From an uncultured Erysipelotrichaceae bacterium (lineage in GTDB: Bacteria > Bacillota_I > Bacilli_A > RFN20 > CAG-826): a stretch of DNA of 8,452 bases. The notes under the pieces are model-generated. The model was not told the DNA's origin. It was given only the letters and a program-made list of their open reading frames with translations, and did no database searches. The first letter of the stretch is position 1, and the number at the start of each line of letters is the position of its first letter. Location: the NCBI GenBank assembly GCA_902801805.1, contig CADCJP010000022.1:1-8452 (forward strand). The letters are read 5' to 3'. The position numbers were made by a program, and so were the translations under genes. Of this stretch, positions 1 through 6,121 are shown piece after piece.

Positions 1-2
1 TT

Positions 3-1448
3 GTTTCGTTTATAATACTAGCTTTATTCCTCGCAGTCTTTATGCTTTATGCAGCTAGTGCAGGTGAAGCAAAAGATGCTGATTTAAAAGATTTTGGTGC
101 GGTAATGAAATACCATGTCGAGGATTTTAAGGGATTATTTACCTTTAAATTCCATGACGCATCTAATGTTGTTTACTTTAGTTTAAGTGCATTACTATAT
201 GGCTTCATCGCTCTTTGGTTAATCTTCCTTATTGTCGGTATTATTGTTGCCGTCAAAAAGAGAAGAAAAATCATGGTCTTTGGTATTGTTTTAACATTAC
301 TTGTGGTCGTGACATATATGTTTGGAGCGACTGGTTTACCAAAGTATTGGTTAATTATCAATGGTCGTGATCCATTTAAAAAGGCTGACATTCTTCGTAT
401 CTTAGTGGGCGCTATTATTCTTTTAGACGCCTTATTTGCCTTATTTGCCTATATTTCTTACTTCGCTTGTGTTCTTGAATCATTTAAAAACCCAAGAAAA
501 GAAATCAAAGAAGAACAAGCTGAAGAAAAGGTGGAAGAACCACAACCAGCTACTAAAGAAGAAGAACCTGCTATCGATAACGATGAACCAGTGATGTTTG
601 AAGAAATTGAAGTGGAAGCAGAAGAAGTAACTCCACAGTTTGAAGAAAAGAAACCTGAAGAAAAAGGCTTAGATAAAAATGAATTAGCGGACCTCATTAG
701 AGGTATCGTGAGAGACGAGATTAATCGTAATGCTCCCGCACAAAACCCAGGTAATGGTCCATTAGTGGTCCAATATTTTGGTTCGTCGCCTATAGCCCAA
801 GAAGTTAAAGAACCACAACCACAACCAGTTAAAGAAGAAAAGAAGGAACCTGTCGCGGAAGTTGCTAAGGAAGAAGAAATTCAAGTTCACGATAAAATTG
901 TTGTCGAAGAACCAAAGGCTCCTGAATATAAAATCGTGACACCAAAGAAGAAAGAAAAACCTGCTCCTGCTCCAGTTATTGAAGAAGCGCCAGTGGAAAA
1001 GAATAAGATCATCCGTATCCCATTCCAAGAAAGAATGCTTAACGCTGATGATGAAATGAAGAAGAATTATAACGAGCTTAAAAATGAGATTCTCTCATAC
1101 GGTGTTAATTCCCGTGTTTCTAATTCTGGTGATGCCTTCCGTTTACATCGTAAAACATACGTGAAAATTACTATTGCAGGATTAAGCTTAAAGCTCTACT
1201 TCGCTTTAAATCCTGATGACTATAAGGATTCCACAATTCCAGTCCAGGATGCTGGACATAAAGGTATCTATGAAGAAATCCCATTAGTGTTCAAAGTTAA
1301 ATCTGGATTATCAATGAGAAGAGCAAAAGAACTCATCCAAACAGTGATGGATAAAGATGGCTTAGAACAAGGCACAATCGCTGATACTGATTGGGTGGAA
1401 AAGTTAAAAGAACAACAATCTGACGCCGATGAGGCGCAAGAAGACTAA
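3..1448 (+). CDS. Multi-pass membrane protein with acidic/proline-rich linker and conserved C-terminal domain (5' end missing)
   Basis: I do not recognise a named family, so no function is assigned. The frame is open to the left edge. The first ATG, at 42, has no ribosome binding site and sits inside a hydrophobic run that begins upstream (SFIILALFLAVFMLYAA), so the true start is off-window. Numbering from that Met, further membrane segments lie at about 47-71, 76-95 and 117-145. Residues 150-320 form a low-complexity Glu/Lys/Pro/Gln linker, probably cytoplasmic, broken by a predicted helix near 207-230 (NELADLIRGIVRDEINRN). Residues 321-455 form a compact domain starting NKIIRIPFQERML, followed by DDEMKKNYNELKNEILSYG, RKTYVKITIAGLSLKLYFAL and a final helix (MRRAKELIQTVM). 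From memory, similar domains recur at the C-termini of many Clostridia and Erysipelotrichia proteins of unknown role. The gene ends at a strong terminator and looks transcriptionally separate from the next genes. Confidence 0.85.
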   Translation, partial: VSFIILALFLAVFMLYAASAGEAKDADLKDFGAVMKYHVEDFKGLFTFKFHDASNVVYFSLSALLYGFIALWLIFLIVGIIVAVKKRRKIMVFGIVLTLLVVVTYMFGATGLPKYWLIINGRDPFKKADILRILVGAIILLDALFALFAYISYFACVLESFKNPRKEIKEEQAEEKVEEPQPATKEEEPAIDNDEPVMFEEIEVEAEEVTPQFEEKKPEEKGLDKNELADLIRGIVRDEINRNAPAQNPGNGPLVVQYFGSSPIAQEVKEPQPQPVKEEKKEPVAEVAKEEEIQVHDKIVVEEPKAPEYKIVTPKKKEKPAPAPVIEEAPVEKNKIIRIPFQERMLNADDEMKKNYNELKNEILSYGVNSRVSNSGDAFRLHRKTYVKITIAGLSLKLYFALNPDDYKDSTIPVQDAGHKGIYEEIPLVFKVKSGLSMRRAKELIQTVMDKDGLEQGTIADTDWVEKLKEQQSDADEAQED

Positions 1449-1469
1449 TAGTCAGTTAATCTAAATATT

Positions 1470-1496
1470 AAGGTACATTAATGTACCTTTTTATTT
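1470..1496 (+). terminator. Rho-independent terminator of the membrane-protein gene
   Basis: A perfect 20-bp palindrome (AAGGTACATT / AATGTACCTT, 1470-1489) folds into an 8-bp stem with a TTAA loop. It runs directly into a T-rich tract (TTTTTATTT, 1488-1496). It lies 21 bp after the TAA stop and before the promoter of the next operon, as expected for an intrinsic terminator reading rightward. Confidence 0.85.
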
Positions 1497-1502
1497 AATA
1501 TT

Positions 1503-1531
1503 TTTACAAACACATAAAAGTATGATAAATT
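1503..1531 (+). promoter_or_regulatory. Probable sigma-A-type promoter of the CorC-CorC-hflX operon
   Basis: A TTTACA -35-like box (1503-1508) is followed after 17 bp by TAAATT (1526-1531). A TG sits one base before the latter (1523-1524), giving an extended -10 element. Transcription would start near 1538 and leave a leader of about 33 nt. The leader carries a purine-rich ribosome binding site (GGGAG, 1556-1560), 10 nt before the ATG at 1571. The position, between a terminator and the first gene of an operon, supports the call. The -10 match is only moderate. Confidence 0.5.
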
Positions 1532-1570
1532 TTATATCTGCGACCAGCAAAGGAAGGGAGTGGTTCATTA

Positions 1571-2581
1571 ATGGATGTACCTCTGTCGTGGGTAATCATT
1601 GGAATCTGTGTATTAGCACACTTTTTCTTTTCTGCTGGTGAAACCGCACTCGCATGTGCAAACCGCTTCAAGATGCAAGTCGAAGCGGATGAAGGTAAAA
1701 AAACTGCCAAATTAGTGTTACGCGTCGTTGAAAAATACGATCGCGCTCTAATTACGGTTCTAATAGGAAGTAATATCGTTTCAATCTTAGCCAGTGCTAT
1801 TTGTACTGTCCTTTTCTATAACCTTTTTACTTCCATGACTAGTGAAGTGATTTCTTTACTTGCTTCCATTACCATTGCCTTATTAATTTACATTCTTGGC
1901 GATGCTCTTCCTAAAACCATCGCTAGAAGTATTCCTGATACATTATCAAAGATACTCGTTTATCCAACATTCGCTTTAATGATGGTGCTTTTCCCTGTTA
2001 CTTTGTTATTTGAACAAATTACTAAAGGTATTGAAAAAGCCTTCAAAGTGAAAGAAGAAACCACATTTGATGAAGAAGACTTTGAAAATGTCGTCGAAAA
2101 AGTCTCTGATGAAGGTATCTTAGAAGAAGAACAAAGTGATATTATCCAATCCGCTTTAGATTTCGCAGACACTAACGTTAAGGAAGTCTTAACACCTAGA
2201 AATAAAATCTTTGCCCTTAACATTAGGGAATTAGATAAAGAAAAATTACACGAGATTATTATTAAAACCAATTACTCAAGAATTCCAATCTACGATGGAA
2301 GTATTGATAACATCATTGGTGTTTTAGTTATTAAAGCCTATTTAAGCGCTTATTTAAGAAATCCTAACGTTTCTATAAGAAGTAAGCTTCAAAAGCCATA
2401 TTTCGTCTCATCAAACATCATGATTGATGATTTATTTAATGGCTTTAAAAAGCATCATACACATATCGCTATTGTAAGAGATAAGAAACAACAAGTAGTT
2501 GGCATGGTCACCATGGACGATGTTTTAGAAGAACTTGTTGATGGTATTAGAGAGCCTAACAGCGTGAAAGGAACTAAATAG
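1571..2581 (+). CDS. CNNM/CorC (HlyC/CorC) family transporter-like protein, short form without CorC_HlyC domain
   Basis: Membrane protein of the DUF21-CBS group, a family linked to Mg2+ transport (CorC/MpfA/CNNM). The DUF21 part is visible at residues 5-145: FFSAGETAL at 19-27 in the first helix, the GSNIVSILAS helix at 66-75, and GDALPK at 110-115 where the family usually has GE-x-LPK. A cytoplasmic CBS pair follows (about 195-325), with TPR at 208-210, SRIPIYD and GMVTMDDVLEELV. The protein stops right after the second CBS domain at 336 aa. It thus lacks the roughly 80-residue C-terminal CorC_HlyC domain of full-length members, such as its downstream neighbour. The usual DEYGG loop in CBS2 is DKKQQ (304-308). 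It is the first gene of the operon, and its stop lies 1 nt before the next start, so the two paralogues are almost certainly co-translated. Substrate is inferred from family only. Confidence 0.9.
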   Translation: MDVPLSWVIIGICVLAHFFFSAGETALACANRFKMQVEADEGKKTAKLVLRVVEKYDRALITVLIGSNIVSILASAICTVLFYNLFTSMTSEVISLLASITIALLIYILGDALPKTIARSIPDTLSKILVYPTFALMMVLFPVTLLFEQITKGIEKAFKVKEETTFDEEDFENVVEKVSDEGILEEEQSDIIQSALDFADTNVKEVLTPRNKIFALNIRELDKEKLHEIIIKTNYSRIPIYDGSIDNIIGVLVIKAYLSAYLRNPNVSIRSKLQKPYFVSSNIMIDDLFNGFKKHHTHIAIVRDKKQQVVGMVTMDDVLEELVDGIREPNSVKGTK

Positions 2582-2582
2582 T

Positions 2583-3851
2583 ATGTATTGGTATTATTGG
2601 GTTATCGTCGCTGTCTGCTCATTGTTCTCAATGTTCTTTTCCGCTGCCGACATGGTTTATGGCATGGTGGATAAAGATCGTCTAAATAGAGAAAAAGGTA
2701 AGAAGGCTAAAAGAGCGAAATTAGCGATCAAAATCGCTGATGACTATGAGTTATCCATTTCTGCGATTCTTTTAGGTAACAACGTTGTTAATGTTCTTGC
2801 TGCTTCTATTGTGACCTTAATTGGTATTTCATTGTCCAATGGTAATGAAGATTTAGCCACAACATTATCTACGATAATATTCACTGTCTTTATTATTATT
2901 TTCTGTGAATTCATTCCTAAAGCATTCGCTAAGAGATTTAATTATTCCTTAGCTCTCATATTTGCTTATCCAGTGACATTCTTTAAATATCTCTTCTTTA
3001 TTATCGTTTGGCCAATCGCTAAACTCTTTAAACTCTTTGGTAAATTATTCGCTAAAAAGAGTAAAGAAGAAGATCAAATTGATGAAGATGTCCTTACCGA
3101 AATGGCGGATTCCCTCGAAGAAGAAGGTATCTTAGAAGAAAACGAAGCGGAACTTCTTAGAAGCGCCATTGATTTAAATGATATTGAAGCCTTTGAAATC
3201 ATGACTCCACGTGTGGATGTCTATGCGATTAGTAAAGATGAAGATATTGATGAGCTTATCAAAGATAAGGAATTCTTCAAACACTCTCGTGTTCCTGTCT
3301 ATGATGAAACTATTGATAACATTGTGGGTATCTTGCCAATTAAAGCGTTAGCTAAAAAGATTCTTGCTGGTAGAAAAGATATCGACATTATGTCTTTATG
3401 CTATAAACCATTAATCATTCCTAGAAACCATCAAATTCTCGATGTTTTAAGTGAATTTAAAGAAAAGAAAGTCCATGTCGCTATCGTTAAAGACGAATAC
3501 GGTGGTACCGAAGGTATTATCACTATGGAAGATATCTTAGAAGAAATCGTTGGTGATATCTTTGATGAATTCGATGAGATTGAAGAAGAATACGTTGATA
3601 AAGGTAATGGTACCTATGTTGTTGATGGTGCGATGAACATCGAAGACTTCTTTGAATTAATTGGCTATGAAGAAGAAGTGAAAACTGACTACGCGACTGT
3701 CGGTGGTTTCTGCCAGGATATCTTAGATAGATTCGCTAAAACTGGTGATGAATTCGACTTTGCTCATTATCATTTTAAAGTCTTGGAAGCGGATGAGTTT
3801 ACTGTCGAAAAACTCAAAGTCACTGACTTAGAATTTGAAAAAGAAGAGTAG
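2583..3851 (+). CDS. CNNM/CorC (HlyC/CorC) family protein, full-length, with DUF21, CBS pair and CorC_HlyC domains
   Basis: Full-length member of the hemolysin/CorC family. DUF21 membrane part at about 1-150, with FFSAAD at 18-23, GNNVVNVLAAS from residue 65 and CEFIPK at 108-113. The CBS pair (about 190-330) shows MTPR at 207-210, SRVPVYDE, and the classical DEYGG loop at 304-308 followed by ITMEDILEEIVGDI. The C-terminal CorC_HlyC domain (about 335-418) begins near the VDG motif and contains YATVGG. Family members are implicated in Mg2+ efflux or homeostasis and sit in the cytoplasmic membrane. The acidic residue of the first-helix SAxE motif is Asp here, whereas the upstream paralogue keeps Glu. 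An AAAGGA ribosome binding site (2567-2572) lies inside the end of the preceding gene, 10 nt before the ATG. The next gene, hflX, starts 9 nt after the stop. Confidence 0.93.
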   Translation: MYWYYWVIVAVCSLFSMFFSAADMVYGMVDKDRLNREKGKKAKRAKLAIKIADDYELSISAILLGNNVVNVLAASIVTLIGISLSNGNEDLATTLSTIIFTVFIIIFCEFIPKAFAKRFNYSLALIFAYPVTFFKYLFFIIVWPIAKLFKLFGKLFAKKSKEEDQIDEDVLTEMADSLEEEGILEENEAELLRSAIDLNDIEAFEIMTPRVDVYAISKDEDIDELIKDKEFFKHSRVPVYDETIDNIVGILPIKALAKKILAGRKDIDIMSLCYKPLIIPRNHQILDVLSEFKEKKVHVAIVKDEYGGTEGIITMEDILEEIVGDIFDEFDEIEEEYVDKGNGTYVVDGAMNIEDFFELIGYEEEVKTDYATVGGFCQDILDRFAKTGDEFDFAHYHFKVLEADEFTVEKLKVTDLEFEKEE

Positions 3852-3860
3852 TGTAATTTT

Positions 3861-5108
3861 ATGAAAGCATTAGTCATCTCCGCTGGAAAGACAAATTCTC
3901 TCGAGCTTAATCACGAGCAGAATGAATTTAGCATGCTCTTAAAAGAAATCGGCTACGAAGTCGTTGCCTATTTTTCTCAAGACATTGAAAACGTTGACAA
4001 AAATACATATTTAGGTTCAGGCAAGATCCACGAGATTGCTTATTACTATCATCAATACAATGAAGAGAATCCTGAATCCCCAATTGATATCATTGCCTGT
4101 AATTTTGAATTATCGGGTTTACAAAAGAAAGCCATTTCTGCGATTACTAAAGCGGAAATAATTGACAGGACATTCGTTATCCTTAACATTTTTGAAAAGA
4201 ATGCGAAGACCAAAGAAGCCAAACTTCAAGTGGAGATTGCGCGTTTAGAATATCTTAAAAACCACCTCGTTGATGAAAAAGCCTCCTACTCACAAGTCAC
4301 ATCAGGAAGCGGCCATAACAAAGGCAAAGGCGAAAAGCAAATTGAGTTATCAAAAAGGCAAATTGCTAGAGCGGTTTTCCAAAAGAAAAGAGAACTTGAG
4401 GCGATTAAATTATCCCGCCGCAACATGCGTACAAAGAGAATTAATAATCCAAGTCCTAAGATTTGTATTGTAGGATATACAAACGCTGGTAAATCCACCT
4501 TAATGAATCGCTTAGTTAAGCTTTCTAAAGATGAAAAGACAGTCTTAGAAAAGAATGCCTTATTTGCCACTTTAGAAACATCTACCAGGAATATCTCTGT
4601 CTTCGGTTATCCAACATTCTTCTTAACTGATACGGTTGGTTTTATTTCTCATTTACCTGTTTATTTAGTGGATGCTTTCCGTTCCACATTAGAAGAAATA
4701 AAAGAAGCAGACTTATTAGTCCAAGTTATTGATTTATCTGATCCATTTAAAGAAGAAGAGATTAAGACCACTAAAGGGATTATTAAAGACTTAGAAGCGG
4801 ATAATATCCCAATGATAAATATTTATAACAAATATGATTTATTAGGGGGATTCGCTAACTTCATTCCTAAGGAAGATGAACTTTTAGTGTCTCTTTTAGA
4901 TGATAACGACGTCTTAGACGCTCTTAAGTTTATCGTCGTTAACGCCACTAAAAACTGGGAAAGAAGAGAACTCACTCTTCCTTACAGTGTGGATTACGCC
5001 ACTTTTAGTAAAGAAAACTACGTTATAAGCCACAAAGAAAAAGACGACGGCTATTTAGTCGACGCCTATCTTAATCCTGCTTATTTATATAAATACGTTA
5101 AAAATTAG
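3861..5108 (+). CDS. hflX: GTPase HflX
   Basis: HflX is a ribosome-binding GTPase known to split stalled or hibernating 70S/100S ribosomes under stress. The N-terminal HflX domain (about 1-180) shows NTYLGSGKIHEI, the IIDRTFVILNIF segment, KTKEAKLQVEIARLEYL, and a glycine-rich stretch (SGSGHNKGKGEKQIE) in place of the more common GGIGTRGPGET. The GTPase domain has G1 GYTNAGKST at 205-213, the switch I region with LFATLETSTRN, G3 DTVGF at 257-261, AFRSTLEEIKEADLLVQVID, and G4 NKYD at 323-326. A C-terminal domain of about 70 residues completes a normal 415-aa length. It is the last gene of the operon begun at 1571. The ATG has only a weak ribosome binding site and lies 9 nt after the previous stop, so translational coupling is likely. 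The link with CorC-type genes may be only operonic. Confidence 0.95.
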   Translation: MKALVISAGKTNSLELNHEQNEFSMLLKEIGYEVVAYFSQDIENVDKNTYLGSGKIHEIAYYYHQYNEENPESPIDIIACNFELSGLQKKAISAITKAEIIDRTFVILNIFEKNAKTKEAKLQVEIARLEYLKNHLVDEKASYSQVTSGSGHNKGKGEKQIELSKRQIARAVFQKKRELEAIKLSRRNMRTKRINNPSPKICIVGYTNAGKSTLMNRLVKLSKDEKTVLEKNALFATLETSTRNISVFGYPTFFLTDTVGFISHLPVYLVDAFRSTLEEIKEADLLVQVIDLSDPFKEEEIKTTKGIIKDLEADNIPMINIYNKYDLLGGFANFIPKEDELLVSLLDDNDVLDALKFIVVNATKNWERRELTLPYSVDYATFSKENYVISHKEKDDGYLVDAYLNPAYLYKYVKN

Positions 5109-5640
5109 CTTTTAGATAATCCATATAGAGCTTGTAGATTTCATCTGCGACTTCTTCAATGGATTTGCTTTCTGAATCAATTAAATAATTGACTTGAGGG
5201 ATTTGATTATCCGCAAATACCTTGCGGTCATTTTCTAATCTTCTTTTTGCGTCTTCTTCTCTATCGCCTCTTTCGAGCATTCTTTTATAGCGAATCTCTT
5301 CACAGGTTGATAAATAAAAAGTCACAATCCTCTTATCATTAAGACGGGAATATGACTTCAATCCTTCTAAATCAATAACGACGACTCGATCATTAGCAAT
5401 TTGATCTTTAGTAGAGCCGTAATAGTTACCGTTATAAAGTGTGTATTCAACGAATTTATCTTCTTTGATTAATTGGTTGAATTTTTCTTTGGTAACGAAA
5501 AAATAATCTCTGCCGTCTTGTTCGTGAACGCGCATTGAACGAGTGGTGGTGGTTATGGCCTTTCTAATGCCATACTTCGCCATCAGCATTTTTGCCGCTT
5601 CTGTTTTTCCCGATGCACTTGCGCCACTTAGAACAATCAT
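5098..5640 (-). CDS. Guanylate kinase family protein (Gmk-like, short and divergent)
   Basis: Nucleoside-monophosphate kinase fold. True Gmk makes GDP from GMP and ATP in the cytoplasm. P-loop GASASGKT at residues 6-13; TTTTRSMRVHE at 30-40, with the paired arginines R34 and R37 that hold the GMP phosphate in the family's TTRxxR motif; DGRDYFFV at 42-49; VEYTLYNGNYYGST at 64-77, matching the family's Glu and Tyr-Gly positions; VIDLEG at 88-93, matching IDVQG. The lid is arginine-rich (RYKRMLERGDREEDAKRRLE). Length is 180 aa against about 200 for typical Gmk. The expected C-terminal VND motif is LID here, and the PRxGE glycine is His. It is either a divergent Gmk or a paralogue with another substrate. 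It stands alone on the minus strand, and its last codons overlap the end of hflX by 11 bp. No strong ribosome binding site precedes the ATG. Confidence 0.8.
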   Translation of the reverse strand: MIVLSGASASGKTEAAKMLMAKYGIRKAITTTTRSMRVHEQDGRDYFFVTKEKFNQLIKEDKFVEYTLYNGNYYGSTKDQIANDRVVVIDLEGLKSYSRLNDKRIVTFYLSTCEEIRYKRMLERGDREEDAKRRLENDRKVFADNQIPQVNYLIDSESKSIEEVADEIYKLYMDYLKANF

Positions 5641-5659
5641 AGTTTTTTAATTACGTACA

Positions 5660-5665
5660 ATTGTA
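5660..5665 (-). promoter_or_regulatory. Possible -10 box of the guanylate-kinase-like gene
   Basis: Read on the minus strand, TACAAT lies 20 bp before the start codon, with a T-rich stretch about 16 bp further upstream as a weak -35. This would give a very short 5' leader, in keeping with the absence of a clear Shine-Dalgarno sequence. The match is weak and the region is very AT-rich, so this is tentative. Confidence 0.25.
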
Positions 5666-5698
5666 ACGCATTTTATTTATGAAAAAAATGAAAAAAAG

Positions 5699-5715
5699 TT
5701 AATTCTTTGAATTAA
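5699..5715. repeat. Inverted repeat in the divergent intergenic region
   Basis: Perfect 7-bp arms, TTAATTC and GAATTAA, around a TTT spacer. It sits about 60 bp upstream of the minus-strand kinase gene and about 80 bp upstream of the plus-strand operon. The stem would be too weak for a terminator and has no useful T-tract, so an operator for a dimeric regulator is more plausible. Chance in AT-rich DNA is possible. Confidence 0.4.
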
Positions 5716-5768
5716 AAGAAAAAGCCCATAAAAAATTTACAAAAATTTAGGAAAAATTCCAATTTCCA

Positions 5769-5790
5769 CTCCTACTTATTAAATAGGAGG
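5769..5790 (+). promoter_or_regulatory. Shine-Dalgarno sequence inside a potential hairpin (leader of the Tad-like operon)
   Basis: The ribosome binding site AGGAGG (5785-5790) lies 7 nt before the ATG at 5798. Immediately upstream, CTCCTA (5769-5774) is perfectly complementary to TAGGAG (5784-5789), with a 9-nt loop in which TT/AA can add two pairs next to a bulged C. If the mRNA begins upstream of 5769, this hairpin would mask the ribosome binding site and could lower translation of the first operon gene. No convincing sigma-A promoter was found between 5641 and 5768; the nearest -35-like boxes (TTGAAT 5707-5712, TTTACA 5736-5741) lack good -10 partners. Confidence 0.45.
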
Positions 5791-5797
5791 CTATTTT

Positions 5798-6121
5798 ATG
5801 AGTCTAACGGAAAAAAGCTTCAAAGAACTCAACGACTTGGTTGAAAAAGTTGCTGAGAAATACTTTGAGGCTAAACAGATGACTTTATTAAAAATGCGTG
5901 GTGAGTTAATCGCTGAGATTGACGCTCCTTACGACATATATCTTTATAAAGTCGAGCGCGCATACGCTGCGTTAGACCCACGAGAAAAGAATTTGATTAA
6001 TAACGAATTCTTTTTCCAGAACTACCGTGATTGGTGGACTGGTCTCTATTCCAAGGCGAGCTTTTATCGTTTTAAAAAGCAAGCCATGCATAAATTTCTG
6101 GAGGCTTTTCGTCATGCGTAA
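5798..6121 (+). CDS. Small protein with sigma-70 region 4/ArpU-like helix-turn-helix, probable regulator
   Basis: A 107-aa, all-helical protein without signal peptide. Residues 5-55 form amphipathic, charged helices. Residues 59-104 resemble the C-terminal helix-turn-helix of sigma region 4 and of ArpU/RinA-type phage regulators: LDPREKNLINNEFF, then RDWWTGLYSKASFYRFKKQAMHKFLEAF. The family pattern is an acidic/hydrophobic helix, a short Ser-x-x-(S/T)-(F/Y)-Y-R recognition helix, and a basic 'kkqA-x-x-kf' tail. A role in DNA binding or promoter choice is an inference from this likeness; no region 2 (core-binding, -10 recognition) is present. It is the first gene of the operon, has the best ribosome binding site in the window, and overlaps the next gene by 8 bp. 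It could be an autoregulator of the pilus-like locus, or a relic of a mobile element's regulator. Confidence 0.65.
   Translation: MSLTEKSFKELNDLVEKVAEKYFEAKQMTLLKMRGELIAEIDAPYDIYLYKVERAYAALDPREKNLINNEFFFQNYRDWWTGLYSKASFYRFKKQAMHKFLEAFRHA

Noticed and set aside
12..17. TATAAT, a perfect -10 box
   Set aside because: It lies inside the open, hydrophobic coding frame that continues from the left edge, with no -35 visible in the window. It is most likely chance in AT-rich coding DNA.
458..1028. Minus-strand open frames opposite the Glu/Lys/Pro-rich linker
   Set aside because: Their Ser- and Phe-rich low-complexity translations are the mirror of GAA/GAG-rich codons on the plus strand; there is no ribosome binding site or recognisable domain.
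1464..1502. Second inverted repeat (AATATTAA ... TTAATATT) flanking the terminator
   Set aside because: It consists only of A and T and would compete with the much stronger inner stem. It is likely a by-product of base composition.
4300..4350. Unusual glycine-rich segment of HflX (SGSGHNKGKGEKQIE) as a novelty
   Set aside because: It differs from the proteobacterial GGIGTRGPGET form, but to my knowledge NKGxGEKQ variants occur in other low-GC HflX proteins, so it is probably a lineage variant.
4270..4570. Open frames on both strands inside hflX
   Set aside because: They overlap the conserved G1 region of hflX in other frames, with no ribosome binding site and low-complexity translations.
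6027..6113. Longer N-terminus for the lipoprotein starting at ATG 6027
   Set aside because: It would place 29 residues before the lipoprotein signal, has no ribosome binding site and overlaps the upstream gene by 95 bp. ATG 6114 has GGAGG at proper spacing and gives a perfect signal peptide.
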